The notes under the pieces are model-generated. The model made no database searches, was not told where the DNA came from, and saw only the letters and a program-made list of their open reading frames with translations. From Saprospiraceae bacterium (GTDB lineage: Bacteria > Bacteroidota > Bacteroidia > Chitinophagales > Saprospiraceae): a DNA stretch of 47,921 bases. Every line of letters begins with the position of its first letter. The stretch's first letter is position 1. Positions 16,131 through 26,560 of the stretch are shown here, piece by piece. The stretch spans positions 1 through 47,921 of the forward strand of contig JAKVCU010000017.1 of the NCBI GenBank assembly GCA_022448955.1, given 5' to 3'. The position numbers and the translations under genes are program-made.

Positions 16131-17600
16131 CTAGTTATTGGACAAATCAACTCTGAAAGGGAAATGTAAAATAAAGCTACTTCCTTTTCCCAACTCACTT
16201 TTCACATCAATCTGTCCTTTATGAGCAGTCATAATTGCTTTTACATAACTCAGTCCAAGTCCAAATCCTTTTACATCATGTAAATTACCTGTATGAACTC
16301 GGTAAAATTTATCAAAAATATGTTTTCTTGCCTCCTTACTCATGCCGATCCCTCTATCCTTCACAATTACTTCTACCCCGCTTCCGACATTCCTAGTGCT
16401 GACCAAGATTTCAGGCTTATCCGGCGAATATTTATTAGCATTATCTAATAAGTTATTAATAACATTAGATATATGTGTCACATCCCCCTCGACAATAGGA
16501 TTTGTTGCTTGTATGTCTGCGGAGACTAGACCCTCTTTTTTCTCTACTTGCAGGCTGATATTTTCTACAGCGCTCGCAACAACATCATGCAAATTGACCT
16601 CCGTCAACTTCAGGGAGAAATCTCTTTTATCAATTAAAGCCATTTGAAGTACCTTCTCCACTTGGCTATTCATGCGTTTGTTCTCTTGTTTTATAATACC
16701 TGCAAAACGCGAAACTTTATCTGGTTTGCCTGCAATTATTGGACTAGTGATTGAATCAGCTGCCAGAGAGATCGTTGCAATTGGCGTCTTAAACTCATGC
16801 GTCATATTATTGATGAAATCATTTTTCATCTCGCCCAGTTTCTTTTGCCTAAAGATCACTACAATCGTATATGCAAAACTTGATAAGATAATACCCGCAA
16901 ATAAGATGGTACCTAGTAAATTAAGCCACAGAGAACTCCATACGACTTTACTTTTTTCAGGAAAATATACCATTAATTGCCCTGGCGAGGGCAGTTCGTT
17001 TCCAAACAAATAAACCCTATGGTCTGTATTTGCAATATTCTTGAAGGAGTAGGCAGATTCTTCATCCTCATTATACACAAAGTGCTCATTTACAATAACA
17101 AAGTTTTTCTTTTTAGTAGAATAGACCCCATATTCTGGCTTTGCCATAATATTGTTATTCACTAAAGCTTCATTAATAATGGTATTGAGTTGTTCTGGAT
17201 TGATCCGCTCTTCCAATGGAATATAACTGACTCCTTTTAAGTTAAAAATCGTTTGGCTAGAGATCCCCATAAACTGAGAATTTCCATTTCCCTTGGAGAT
17301 AATCAGAGGATCCATTTCAGTATAGTTGCCATTTAAAGTACCAATAGACTTGAAACTGCCTGATCTAATAAAAGTATAACGATTTTGGGTATACCCATTA
17401 GTTACTGCATTTTCAGCCCTAATCCTTTCTTCTCGCTCTAACCTTTCGGCTACTTCACGCAGGGCTTTCTTTACATTGTCATTAAATTTCACCTCATTTT
17501 CTCTCATTGAGGTATGAATAAGGTCCATTTGTAGCCATACTAAACCGATGACTGCAATACTCATTAAGCCAATAATGATACCGATTACCTTTTGATTCAT
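16131..17600 (-). CDS. rprX: Sensor histidine kinase, RprX-like
   Basis: 489-residue membrane kinase partner of the RprY-like regulator. One membrane helix (~4-24), a periplasmic sensor of ~200 residues without a recognised ligand pocket and a second helix (~226-250) precede the kinase core. The phospho-acceptor is H268 in NNMTHEFKTPIATISL. N box (NVINNLLDNANKYS), G1 (VKDRGIGMS), F (FDKFYRV) and G2 (GFGLGLSYVKAIM) boxes are all intact. It should autophosphorylate and transfer to D53 of the neighbour. A candidate -7 element lies at 17659-17666. No terminator is evident between kinase and regulator. Confidence 0.87.
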   Translation of the reverse strand: MNQKVIGIIIGLMSIAVIGLVWLQMDLIHTSMRENEVKFNDNVKKALREVAERLEREERIRAENAVTNGYTQNRYTFIRSGSFKSIGTLNGNYTEMDPLIISKGNGNSQFMGISSQTIFNLKGVSYIPLEERINPEQLNTIINEALVNNNIMAKPEYGVYSTKKKNFVIVNEHFVYNEDEESAYSFKNIANTDHRVYLFGNELPSPGQLMVYFPEKSKVVWSSLWLNLLGTILFAGIILSSFAYTIVVIFRQKKLGEMKNDFINNMTHEFKTPIATISLAADSITSPIIAGKPDKVSRFAGIIKQENKRMNSQVEKVLQMALIDKRDFSLKLTEVNLHDVVASAVENISLQVEKKEGLVSADIQATNPIVEGDVTHISNVINNLLDNANKYSPDKPEILVSTRNVGSGVEVIVKDRGIGMSKEARKHIFDKFYRVHTGNLHDVKGFGLGLSYVKAIMTAHKGQIDVKSELGKGSSFILHFPFRVDLSNN

Positions 17601-17658
17601 CTAGGAAATTTAATTTTTAGCGGTTATTCTTTGTACTTTAAAAACGTACCATAGCAAA

Positions 17659-17666
17659 CAAAGTTA
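17659..17666 (-). promoter_or_regulatory. Candidate -7 promoter element for the rprXY-like pair
   Basis: TAACTTTG on the minus strand fits TAnnTTTG and would start transcription ~50 nt before the kinase start codon. No clear -33 TTTG is at the right distance. Confidence 0.4.
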
Positions 17667-17832
17667 GCTAATCAAGTCGCACCAGTCTTTACTTTAACAA
17701 ACATTTAACCGGCTTCTTAAATGTATCGAAAAGAAAGACAAAAGCAAAAACTTACCTATTGTTAAAACGACTATTTATAATTTGTATTGCTAAAAAGCAA
17801 GTACGGCTGGCCAATATGTTAAAATTTTAGAC

Positions 17833-17863
17833 AAAAAAAGCCCTCCTGCAAGCAGGAAGGCTT
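17833..17863 (-). terminator. Intrinsic terminator of sprA
   Basis: On the minus strand AAGCC-a-TCCTGC pairs with GCAGGA-GGCTT around a 2-nt loop (stem arms 17838-17849 and 17852-17863, one mismatch), followed by seven Ts (17833-17839). It starts ~20 nt after the sprA stop codon. Confidence 0.85.
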
Positions 17864-17882
17864 ATATATTGCGATTTTTATG

Positions 17883-20800
17883 CTAGTTCAACTGAAATCG
17901 AACGACTACCCCACCCGAAGTGTCCGTACGAGGGAAACCGGCAGATGTTTTTGGAACATTTCTTCTATAATCAAAGAATAAGCGTAAAGAAAGACTCTTA
18001 TTAATCTTGTATTCTGCAGAGGGAGAAATACTCAATGAGTAGGTACCCCTAGTTGGCTCAATCACCCCTTCATCCAAACGATGAGCAAAGGTTACATCAT
18101 CACGAAGTGAGAAACTAAAGTTGATGTCTAGATCACGCCCTTGAAGCTGATTACCACCTCCTCTTCGATTATTCCTTTGATTCTGATTTTGTCGTTTTTG
18201 CTCCTCTTCATCCTTTTTGCGTTTTTTATTCTTCTTACCTTTTAAGAAACCAAATTCAACATCTCTAAGTAGATAGCCAAAGCCTAATACCAGCTCTTCC
18301 GATTGCGACTCGTTCAACTGATTATTGATGAAACTCATCCCAAGTATCCTTGATTTCTTGTAATCTACATTAAAAGACATACCATTCTTCATCTGTGCAT
18401 CCACTGCAATTAGAGGAGAGAAAGATTCTGCAATGCCTACTTCAGGTATTTCTAAACGTGCGTAGAAGTTCCCATTTTCCGGATTGATCGAGCCAAACTC
18501 TGGATCCTGGTTTGACCTCAAGAAATCGAGCCCAGTATTAAATGTATTTACCGTAAGGGTCGATTTGTAACCGTGAGTCAGGTTAAAGTTCTGGAAAATT
18601 TCTTTGAAAAAATCTAATTTAGACAGACCATTGTAGGTCAATCGCCAATTGACTTTTGGTAAAATATCAAATAAATTCAAATCTACATTAGATGCGTCTT
18701 GACCGCTATAAGCTGCAATAAAGGCAGGAATTAATACATCTTGCTGAACGCGTCCATATCCTTCTGTGTACCCGAGCTCTGCTAAGTCCGTATTCTCATG
18801 CTGTCCAGTACCTATACGTTGTGAAATCGCCACACGATTCGATTCAAATTGCTGGAACAATGTTCTAATATTTTCTTGTTGCTGTGGGCCTTGTGTCCAT
18901 AAAGCAATACCACTGTCAAAGAAAGTAGACAGTCCATTGTAAGAAACCGTCATTGAACCTACATTTTTTGGGATAGCATGTTCAAAGGGTAGTGGCTCGC
19001 CTGGTCCTGCAATATTTTCTTTGTCCAAAATTTTGAAGTATTGCGTATGGTTTTCGGTAAACGAACGATTGGCCTCCAGATCAATCCTGAAATCTTTGAA
19101 TGGCTCTAGGGTAACTTTTATATCATAATTCTGTGTATAATCTTGAATTACCTCTTGGTTGAGGAATACATTTTGTGTAATGTATCCATCTTGAGCCGAC
19201 TGATACAACCAATCGCGGCTTGAGCCATACTCACTTTCTGATAGCTCTCTAATTCTAGGTTGTAAGCCTGCTACGAAGCCCCATCCAGGAGCGGAGAAAC
19301 TTGTGTTCTGCCCTAAAAGCTTTGCCTCTGGCATAAAGCCTGGAACAGACGTTCGAAACTGCTCCGAATAATTAAATCGCGCCCTACGCACTAGTAGTAA
19401 TGGGCGAATTAAAGCCCGTTCGATAGCACTTGGCCCACTTCGTTTCTTTTTCTTCTTTTTGCCATCATCTGCCTCTTCTTCTTTTTCTTTATTGTCTTTT
19501 TGATTTCGACTATTTCTTTGCCTTCTAGCATCTCTTCGTTTCTTACCACCCCTATTGATGTCCTTGATATAAGGAATAGAGTTGTATAACTTTTCGAAGT
19601 TCAAGTCTAGATTTACCTGACGATTCTGAGAGTTTTGAATGATATTTCCTAAACTATCTGTATTTAAGGCTGCTGCGGTCCAATTATAACTACCTTGATA
19701 CTGAGCCTTCAGTGTCATCAGCTCGCCAATGAAAGGAATATTTTTCAATGGAACATTATAACTCACATTAATATTATGGCGATAGTTTTTGGTACGCCCT
19801 AGATTTCTAATATTTGTCCATATGCTATCACTTCTAAACTGCTCGATATTTGTAATAGTAGGATCTTCCAACATTTTAACCTCGTCCGGTTCATCAATCA
19901 CAGATGCATTGTTTGCATTGAATGAAACTTTTAGTGTACGCGTTAAATCCCACTGCAGATTATAATCACGTCCCCATGTAAAACTCTTATTAAAGAAGGT
20001 ATTAAAACGTTCTTCCAGACCTGTAAAACGATAACTTGTTCGCGCAAATCGACGATCGAGCACCGTACTAAAGCTAAAGGAGTTTGGTAATGGATTAAAG
20101 TTAAAGTCAGAGATTAACTTAGTATACTTATCATTCTCAAAGAGATTCTTGAAGGGCTCTATATATTTTACCTTACGGGTAAAGTTATAATCTAAACCAC
20201 CGCTATATCGCTCTTGCCTATCCAATTCAATAATCGGATCCGAGCGTTCTATTTCTTGATAACCATAGTTTACACTGAAGTTTTCAATATTCCATGGTTT
20301 GGAACTACCTCCTCCTTTTCGTTCTTTACGAACATTAGTAAAGTTATAACTTCGTATAGTTTGGACCTCTTGCGCTTGGGCTCGGATAGAGTCGCGCTTT
20401 GATGGATCAGAATCATTAATTTTGTCTTCTAGTTTGACATCTAAATCATAGGGATCAAACTCTGGTGAACGAACGGTCTGAGAATATTGTGCATAAAATG
20501 GAAATCGTAGGCCCCAGTCTTCAGGGAAGAATTTGCCAAGTTCTAAATTACCTGCTACGTCAAAGCCATATACATTCTCTCGGCTACGTTCTGCTACTTT
20601 TTGATCTAGCGCACCAAAACCAATACTACTATAGTTGCCCGCGAAGGTAAGATTACCAAAATCAGCCAATTGCATATCCATACGAGCCGTTGCTGCCCAA
20701 CCTCCACGTTCATCAAGACCAGTCAAACGCAACTCATTGGCCCAAATCTCCACATCGTGCGTCTCGGACATGCTGTAGTCTTCACGGTGACGGATCCCAA

Positions 20801-23800
20801 TCATTGCAATTTTCACGAATCCAATATTCGGATTACCCTTTATTCGAATAGTATGCGCCATCCTATCATTTGGGTCGCCTAGTACCCTAATGAACTCCTC
20901 TCCTAATGAGAAATCTTCTTTATTTCGCTCTCGCTTAAGCAAAACCAGAGAGTCTAGAGGGAAATCAAATTCATTCTCTGGTCGCCAGACTTCTTGTTTA
21001 TATTCGGAGGAGTTTGGATCATTATTTAAGTTATCTTCATCTGACATGGTCAGAGGAATCTCATATTCATAATAATTTTCTCTTACATCACTCCCTAGAC
21101 GAACGAAAATACTGACATCACCATCAGGGATATCCATATTTTCAAGACTTTCTGCGTGTACAAACATTTTTAAACGTTTATATACACGCATGTCTATATT
21201 TACATTTTTGAAGACAGTTCTGTTAGCTCCTTTACAAAGATCATTGACCTTTAGCGAAAGCGATTGCTCATTTTGTAAAGCGTTAAATACCCCTACAGAT
21301 TGCTCTCTTTGGATACCTTCAGGAAGTACATAGTTGAATGGGAAACGGCCACTATTCTCTTCAATATTTACGGCATCTACATCCAGTGTGGAAGAGAATC
21401 CACCGTTATCATTGATACATCCTTCTCCTTCAACTAATTCCCGAGTATACCTACGCCATTGATTACGCACTAATTCTAAACGAGCAAAGCGCAATACCGT
21501 TTCATCCCGGAATCCTTGCATAAACATTCGGATAAAGCGAATAGATCGGAAATCCTGAATTCCACCAATGGCCTTTTTATCATCTCCGGTTAAAGGAATA
21601 CGGAAACGATACCAAATACGCTCACCGTCGCTACTTACCCTACGATCTGTAATAAACTTAGCGGAATCTTGAAGGATTTCTCGAGGGTTGCTAGGATCAT
21701 AATAGAGAGGAATTTCATATTGGAAATAAGATTCCGTTTCATTTAGCGTATTATCTCGGTTTAAATCCTCTGCATCCGGTATGTTTGTACTCGTCTGACG
21801 AGTATTATTATTATCATTAGCCTGAGAGTTACCTTGTGGATTATTGAATTGACGATAACGTTTAAGTACACCATCATTATCTCCAAAATTAGGATCTCTA
21901 AAATATCGAAAATCATCACCAGCTGGGTCCAATTCTAGCTTATCTGCAGCATTTGGATTTTCTACCCTTACCGCATTTAAGAAGTCGACGAACTCTGTTC
22001 TTTCCGTTTCATTATCCATACCATCCAAACCAACATCCTGTACTTCTCGGGCACCTGGATCATTATCGAATGCACGAGTAATCTGCTGGCCTGTTGGAAC
22101 AATCGACCATGATGTAGTGTCGACACGTCTATTAGGATTTGCCTGTGCAGGCAGTCCATTTTCAAAGAACTTACGAGAATCTCGTAAGATATCCTCAGAT
22201 ATATTACCTAAGTTGATATAAAACTTGCCTTGTTTTTCTTCTATATTATCGGCAGGAAGTAAGGGATCATCTTCATTTAAAAATGGTGATAGCATCCAAA
22301 ACTCTAAGAATTCGATATTTGCCGTTTGAAAGTCGTTGGTATTCAAAGCCCGCATGATTCCACCCCAACGAGTTTCTGGATCATTTAAGACCATGGAGTC
22401 ACCTATAAAGCTCGTACCTGACGAATAACCAGCATAGCCATTAGGAATATCAAAGTTATACGGTCCCCGCTCATTTGGATGGAATGCCAGGTCCAAGGTC
22501 TGGATATTTGGTAGCTGATCAGGAGTAAGCTGGAGGTTAGGGAATACTTCCTGCTGCTCCACTCGGCTTGTGTAGGGGTTGTCATTATCTCCAGCATCTG
22601 TACTACGTGCACTTGGATCAATTCGATACCAATTTAATCTTGCACGGTTTACACCACTTCGAATATCATTAACTAATTGTGCTTCTGGGAATGATGGATC
22701 ATCAGCATTCCCTTCATTTTGGGGAACAGATGCTAAGAACCAATTAGTAGAAGGTTGTCTCAAATCAAAACTACTATTACTACCTTCAAAATCATCAACA
22801 TAAACGACGCCTCCTCGATCACGACTATTTTGATTAATGGCACGCGAGTGCCCAGGTTGCAGAATAGCTGTTTCTGCCGTAAAGGCAATACTAGAGGGTT
22901 GATCCGTAGAGATGAGTGGAATGGCATCTACTGCACGAGTCAGCCAAGGGGCATCTTGGCTAATATTCATATCAAGGCCATAAATTCTGTTATTGATTGG
23001 ATCATCTCCAATATTTACCTTTTGAGTAAATGGCCGCTCAAAGAGTTGAAGAAAAGTTGCCCCAATATTAAAGTTATCGCTGGCGGAATAATCCGCACGT
23101 AAGCCTAACATAGTTTTGGTTTGAAAACCAAATAGGGTATTATCTTCAAAGGATACATTTACGGGGACACCTGATTCCAAGATGGCATCATTGAGTATTC
23201 GAACTCGACCAATATTGTAGTCTACTTCATAGTCTGTTCCTTCTCTTAATATCTGGCCCCCAGCAGAAACATTCACTGATCCTGGTGGGATATTAAAGGC
23301 ACCTAGAGATATTTCATTAGAAACACTAGACTTATATTGCCCTCGAATGACAAATCGATTGTCCTCCGCTATTTCTTGAGCCTGAAATATAGTTTTGGTG
23401 TAAAGTTCCTCAAATACGTATTCATCAACCGCTTCTTGATCTGGCCCATCCCTTTCTAAAGAAGCTTGGAGGGATCGTCCAAATGGCTCAAGTACGGGGA
23501 ACATAATTCGACCATTCCGGGGATTAATCGTCACCCCGGGTACGAAGTCAAAGACCCCATCGGGTTGGGGATCCCCTTGGACGTTGAGTATATCTAAGTT
23601 AAATAAGCGTAATAACGGCTCACCCGCTCGGCTTGAAGTAGGTAAAAATCGCTTATCTCCTTTTCCTGGATCTTCGTAAAAGATATCCAGCTTGAAGTCT
23701 TCTTGATTAACTTGGAATGCGCCGATGGAATAAACATTTTTCATCATCAGGTCCCAAGTAGAAACATCCGTTCTTTGGGTGGTACTTTTCAACATCTTTA

Positions 23801-25358
23801 CGAAAAGTACTTTCAAAGTAGTGTCTACAGAAGTACCTTCCACATTATTGGCTAATTCACCTACTTTAAAGGTTTGTCCATTGTAAGTATACTGGAAAGA
23901 GACCCCTAGTACCTGATCAGGACGTACATTAATATTCAAAGAAATAAAACCTAAATCTGGGTTGAAAGTATATTCGTTTTGAGTAAGCTTTCTGGCCGAT
24001 ACTTTTTCAAAATCTTTAGCTTGGGTATAACCAAACTGGCTTGATTGTAAAGTTGAAACTGTTTGGTCAATTTCACGGATATTAGGTGTATTAATCAACT
24101 TTTCATACAGTCCATTTGCACCATTATCAGGAAGTGGACGTCCATCACAAATTTCGCGATATTTTGGAGTACCCAATGAATCAGTATTGACACTTGTAAA
24201 GTTTCTAAATTCAGGCTCTCCTAAATCGGCAATGGCAACAATATCGCGCACATTTTCGACCTCATTACGGTCATTGGTAATCCAAACCTCTAGGTTTTCA
24301 ATTCGGAAAAGCGACTTGATCTGAGGTAAATTGGTTAGTGCGCCTTCGAAAGCATCTCTATTATAATGGGAAAGGAAGAAGTGGCGATTTTCATCATATT
24401 CATCAGCACGGACCTCAAACTCTTGAACTTGCGCACCGCCTTGGATTTGCAGGTTTTCTCTTTGGGATCGTTGCTGAGAGGCAATTGCAGTTAATCGAAG
24501 ATGGCCAAATTGAAGCTCTGTTTTAATACCAAACAAACTTTGAGCTCCTTGTATCAAGGTTCCTCGCAGTGGTAGGCTAACATTACCTGCTTCAATTTTT
24601 TTGATAATCTCGTCTTCACTAAACAGATCGCTATTATAATCTAACTTAATTTGATTATCAAAATCGAAGGTAGCATTGGTATTGTAATTGGTCGTTAGAT
24701 TTAATTTTTCTCCAATTTTACCAGTAACATTCATTTGGATATTCATGTCGAAATCAAAACCACCTTGTGTTCTTTGTCTTTCCGTAAGGATAGGATTTTC
24801 TACCCGTTGGAAATCTACCCCGAAGGTCAGATCAATATTACCCTGTGGTCGGATATCGACGGTAGTTCCTCCAAAAAGTCGATCTAGGAGTGTACTTTCG
24901 ACATCAAACTTGGCAATAGGATCTAGATCATCCGGATTTTCCCCATCGGGATTAATGCCAGCCAATCGATTGAAATAATCTCTTTCTTCTTTCTTTTTTC
25001 GCCATTCTAAATACTCGTCGAAGGACATATAAGAAGTTGGTCTGAAATCGAAATCACCAATTTTCTCATTGATGATATAATTTCCTGAAATGGGATCATA
25101 ATCGATTGTTTTTTCAATCGAGGAAGGATCTTTTAAATCAAAAGGATTTTGATTAGGATCATTCACATGATCACCATATCTATCTTTGATATCGGGGATG
25201 GTATCGGTTGGCGCCGAAACTATACTGCTGCTGTAAGGATCTTCTAAATTGGTGTTTAAACCAGTGGCAAAGGCCGAAAAAGAAGCAATAAAAGATGCCA
25301 AACCAATGACTAAAAGTAATCTACTCATAACTATAAACATGGGATTCTTTCGAATCAT
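17883..25358 (-). CDS. sprA: T9SS outer-membrane translocon SprA (Sov)
   Basis: 2491-residue outer-membrane protein: the giant 36-stranded beta-barrel through which type IX secretion cargo crosses the outer membrane, as known from Flavobacterium SprA. A signal peptide (SRLLLVIGLASFIASFSAFA) is followed by the SprA N-terminal region (DFDFRPTSYMSFDEYLEWR, YNTNATFDFDNQIKLDYNSD) and a long run of alternating amphipathic strands to the C-terminal FRTDTSGGVVVRFQLN. Length is at the long end for the family. Two lysine/arginine/glutamate-rich low-complexity stretches (~1930-1978 and ~2368-2400) are probably loops. Start may be Met1 or Met11; Met11 gives a more compact signal peptide. ruvA lies just upstream, a neighbourhood common in Bacteroidota. 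It ends in a strong terminator at 17833-17863. Confidence 0.95.
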   Translation of the reverse strand: MIRKNPMFIVMSRLLLVIGLASFIASFSAFATGLNTNLEDPYSSSIVSAPTDTIPDIKDRYGDHVNDPNQNPFDLKDPSSIEKTIDYDPISGNYIINEKIGDFDFRPTSYMSFDEYLEWRKKKEERDYFNRLAGINPDGENPDDLDPIAKFDVESTLLDRLFGGTTVDIRPQGNIDLTFGVDFQRVENPILTERQRTQGGFDFDMNIQMNVTGKIGEKLNLTTNYNTNATFDFDNQIKLDYNSDLFSEDEIIKKIEAGNVSLPLRGTLIQGAQSLFGIKTELQFGHLRLTAIASQQRSQRENLQIQGGAQVQEFEVRADEYDENRHFFLSHYNRDAFEGALTNLPQIKSLFRIENLEVWITNDRNEVENVRDIVAIADLGEPEFRNFTSVNTDSLGTPKYREICDGRPLPDNGANGLYEKLINTPNIREIDQTVSTLQSSQFGYTQAKDFEKVSARKLTQNEYTFNPDLGFISLNINVRPDQVLGVSFQYTYNGQTFKVGELANNVEGTSVDTTLKVLFVKMLKSTTQRTDVSTWDLMMKNVYSIGAFQVNQEDFKLDIFYEDPGKGDKRFLPTSSRAGEPLLRLFNLDILNVQGDPQPDGVFDFVPGVTINPRNGRIMFPVLEPFGRSLQASLERDGPDQEAVDEYVFEELYTKTIFQAQEIAEDNRFVIRGQYKSSVSNEISLGAFNIPPGSVNVSAGGQILREGTDYEVDYNIGRVRILNDAILESGVPVNVSFEDNTLFGFQTKTMLGLRADYSASDNFNIGATFLQLFERPFTQKVNIGDDPINNRIYGLDMNISQDAPWLTRAVDAIPLISTDQPSSIAFTAETAILQPGHSRAINQNSRDRGGVVYVDDFEGSNSSFDLRQPSTNWFLASVPQNEGNADDPSFPEAQLVNDIRSGVNRARLNWYRIDPSARSTDAGDNDNPYTSRVEQQEVFPNLQLTPDQLPNIQTLDLAFHPNERGPYNFDIPNGYAGYSSGTSFIGDSMVLNDPETRWGGIMRALNTNDFQTANIEFLEFWMLSPFLNEDDPLLPADNIEEKQGKFYINLGNISEDILRDSRKFFENGLPAQANPNRRVDTTSWSIVPTGQQITRAFDNDPGAREVQDVGLDGMDNETERTEFVDFLNAVRVENPNAADKLELDPAGDDFRYFRDPNFGDNDGVLKRYRQFNNPQGNSQANDNNNTRQTSTNIPDAEDLNRDNTLNETESYFQYEIPLYYDPSNPREILQDSAKFITDRRVSSDGERIWYRFRIPLTGDDKKAIGGIQDFRSIRFIRMFMQGFRDETVLRFARLELVRNQWRRYTRELVEGEGCINDNGGFSSTLDVDAVNIEENSGRFPFNYVLPEGIQREQSVGVFNALQNEQSLSLKVNDLCKGANRTVFKNVNIDMRVYKRLKMFVHAESLENMDIPDGDVSIFVRLGSDVRENYYEYEIPLTMSDEDNLNNDPNSSEYKQEVWRPENEFDFPLDSLVLLKRERNKEDFSLGEEFIRVLGDPNDRMAHTIRIKGNPNIGFVKIAMIGIRHREDYSMSETHDVEIWANELRLTGLDERGGWAATARMDMQLADFGNLTFAGNYSSIGFGALDQKVAERSRENVYGFDVAGNLELGKFFPEDWGLRFPFYAQYSQTVRSPEFDPYDLDVKLEDKINDSDPSKRDSIRAQAQEVQTIRSYNFTNVRKERKGGGSSKPWNIENFSVNYGYQEIERSDPIIELDRQERYSGGLDYNFTRKVKYIEPFKNLFENDKYTKLISDFNFNPLPNSFSFSTVLDRRFARTSYRFTGLEERFNTFFNKSFTWGRDYNLQWDLTRTLKVSFNANNASVIDEPDEVKMLEDPTITNIEQFRSDSIWTNIRNLGRTKNYRHNINVSYNVPLKNIPFIGELMTLKAQYQGSYNWTAAALNTDSLGNIIQNSQNRQVNLDLNFEKLYNSIPYIKDINRGGKKRRDARRQRNSRNQKDNKEKEEEADDGKKKKKKRSGPSAIERALIRPLLLVRRARFNYSEQFRTSVPGFMPEAKLLGQNTSFSAPGWGFVAGLQPRIRELSESEYGSSRDWLYQSAQDGYITQNVFLNQEVIQDYTQNYDIKVTLEPFKDFRIDLEANRSFTENHTQYFKILDKENIAGPGEPLPFEHAIPKNVGSMTVSYNGLSTFFDSGIALWTQGPQQQENIRTLFQQFESNRVAISQRIGTGQHENTDLAELGYTEGYGRVQQDVLIPAFIAAYSGQDASNVDLNLFDILPKVNWRLTYNGLSKLDFFKEIFQNFNLTHGYKSTLTVNTFNTGLDFLRSNQDPEFGSINPENGNFYARLEIPEVGIAESFSPLIAVDAQMKNGMSFNVDYKKSRILGMSFINNQLNESQSEELVLGFGYLLRDVEFGFLKGKKNKKRKKDEEEQKRQNQNQRNNRRGGGNQLQGRDLDINFSFSLRDDVTFAHRLDEGVIEPTRGTYSLSISPSAEYKINKSLSLRLFFDYRRNVPKTSAGFPRTDTSGGVVVRFQLN

Positions 25359-25531
25359 TTAAACTTGCTCATCACATCAGAGCCTTGTGTTTATCCCTAA
25401 AACGAGGATAATAAAGCTATTTTACATAGAGGAGGAACTTTAACAGTTATTGGTTATTAGTTAATAGTTGTTGGTTTGTTAGTTATTATTTCAACATAAG
25501 GCTATTAACTATCAACTAATAACAAATACCA
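25359..25531. other. ruvA-sprA spacer with AT-rich inverted repeat
   Basis: 173-bp spacer. GTTATTAGTT (25453-25462) is complementary to AACTAATAAC (25514-25523), embedded in low-complexity TTATTAGTTAATAG-type sequence on both sides. It may fold in the ruvA 3' end or be an AT-rich dispersed repeat. A TATCCTCG element on the minus strand (~25405) is too far from consensus to call an sprA promoter. Confidence 0.4.
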
Positions 25532-26122
25532 TTAGGCCATTTGCTTTAGCGCTAATTTGATTAATTCCTCAACTCCTTTAATATTAGGATGCTCTTTCAA
25601 TAATTTATTTAATACCTTTTGTACTTGAACCCTATTAAAACCAAGAGCAACCAAGGCAGATAACGCCTCATCCCGCACAGTATTGTCTGCAGGAAGAATT
25701 GTTAATGGTTGATCGCCTGATTCTTTCAAGATTTTATCTTTTAGATCTAAAATGATCCTTTTTGCTGTTTTGGGGCCAATCCCTTTCACTCTTTTGAAAG
25801 CATTTACATCTTCACCCACAATAGCTGCTCTAATCTCATCCGGATTTAAGCTGGATAAGCAAATTTGAGCAGTACTTGGACCAACACCTGATACAGAGAT
25901 TAAGTGTTTGAACAAACTCCTCTCACTTTCTTGAGAAAACCCATAAAGCGTATGACTGTCTTCTTTAATATGTAGATAGGTGAGAATCTTTACCTTCTCT
26001 AACTTATCAATCTCGGAATATGTAAATAAACTGATATTTACACGATATCCAACCCCCGCAACTTCTACCACGACGTAGGTGGGTGTTTTAAAGGTTATCT
26101 CTCCCTTTAGGTATGTAATCAT
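25532..26122 (-). CDS. ruvA: Holliday junction branch migration complex subunit RuvA
   Basis: 196-residue RuvA. It binds four-way DNA junctions as a tetramer and loads the RuvB motor during recombinational repair. The OB-fold N-terminus (MITYLKGEITFKTPTYVVVEVAGVGYRVNIS) leads to two helix-hairpin-helix motifs (LISVSGVGPSTAQICL and FKRVKGIGPKTAKRIILDLKDK). A C-terminal RuvB-contacting domain (~145-196, ALSALVALGFNRVQVQKVLNKL) completes it. All expected parts are intact. ruvB and ruvC are not in the window. Upstream lies a TACCTTCG element (26215-26222). Confidence 0.95.
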   Translation of the reverse strand: MITYLKGEITFKTPTYVVVEVAGVGYRVNISLFTYSEIDKLEKVKILTYLHIKEDSHTLYGFSQESERSLFKHLISVSGVGPSTAQICLSSLNPDEIRAAIVGEDVNAFKRVKGIGPKTAKRIILDLKDKILKESGDQPLTILPADNTVRDEALSALVALGFNRVQVQKVLNKLLKEHPNIKGVEELIKLALKQMA

Positions 26123-26214
26123 ATTTTAACGCTCTGAACTGCAATATATTTTGCTACGTACTAACAAAATCATTCAAAAAATGGAGATCGCTTGTAGTTT
26201 TTTCAAATAAGTTA

Positions 26215-26222
26215 CGAAGGTA
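26215..26222 (-). promoter_or_regulatory. Candidate -7 element for ruvA (variant)
   Basis: Minus strand TTTTTGTACCTTCG carries TACCTTCG, one base from TAnnTTTG. A TTG lies 24 nt further upstream, slightly too far for a standard -33 box. It would give a leader of ~85 nt. Confidence 0.35.
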
Positions 26223-26520
26223 CAAAAACTAGATTATAGTAATAGACAATTTTTGGGGAAATCAGAAATAAGTAATGAGTCTCCAAAAATGGCATAATCA
26301 TTTACTAAGTCAACTCAAAAATCGCACATAATATTCGAATCATCAGCTACTTACTCTTTTGAGGTGGCTGTATGCTTACTTCCAGATTAGACTAACTGTG
26401 CATGTCGTTTTAACTATGATCAACCGACAAAAAGCTTAAATCGCTAAGATCAAGACAAGCTTGCTAGTCCTTTTAGTGTGCTATTTCAAATAAGAAGATC
26501 AAAAATTGCTAACACCTTTG

Positions 26521-26528
26521 TACCTTTG
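26521..26528 (+). promoter_or_regulatory. Candidate -7 element for the purD operon
   Basis: TACCTTTG matches TAnnTTTG exactly and lies 32 nt before the purD start codon. It would yield a short ~27-nt leader. No good -33 element is seen at 19-21 nt spacing. Confidence 0.5.
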
Positions 26529-26560
26529 CTCGCAAATTTAAAATCCTTGATTGAACGATT

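Larger units (their letters stand above)
26123..26560. other. Divergent ruvA/purD promoter region (438 bp)
   Basis: Gene-free AT-rich spacer between divergently transcribed ruvA and purD. It holds a candidate -7 element in each direction (26215-26222 minus, 26521-26528 plus). No open reading frame, hairpin of note or repeat is seen in the middle. Confidence 0.5.

Noticed and set aside
16342-17013. Frames of 101 and 113 codons opposite the RprX-like kinase
   Set aside because: They lie fully within the conserved kinase and sensor coding sequence on the other strand; no independent evidence.
22579-23102. Long open frames opposite sprA (also at 24688-24978)
   Set aside because: They are antisense to a clearly coding gene, have no recognisable domains, and are expected from codon bias.
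25440-25530. Short tandem repeat or CRISPR-like array before sprA
   Set aside because: The TTATTAGTTAATAG-like stretches are AT-rich low complexity with no regular spacing or unique spacers.
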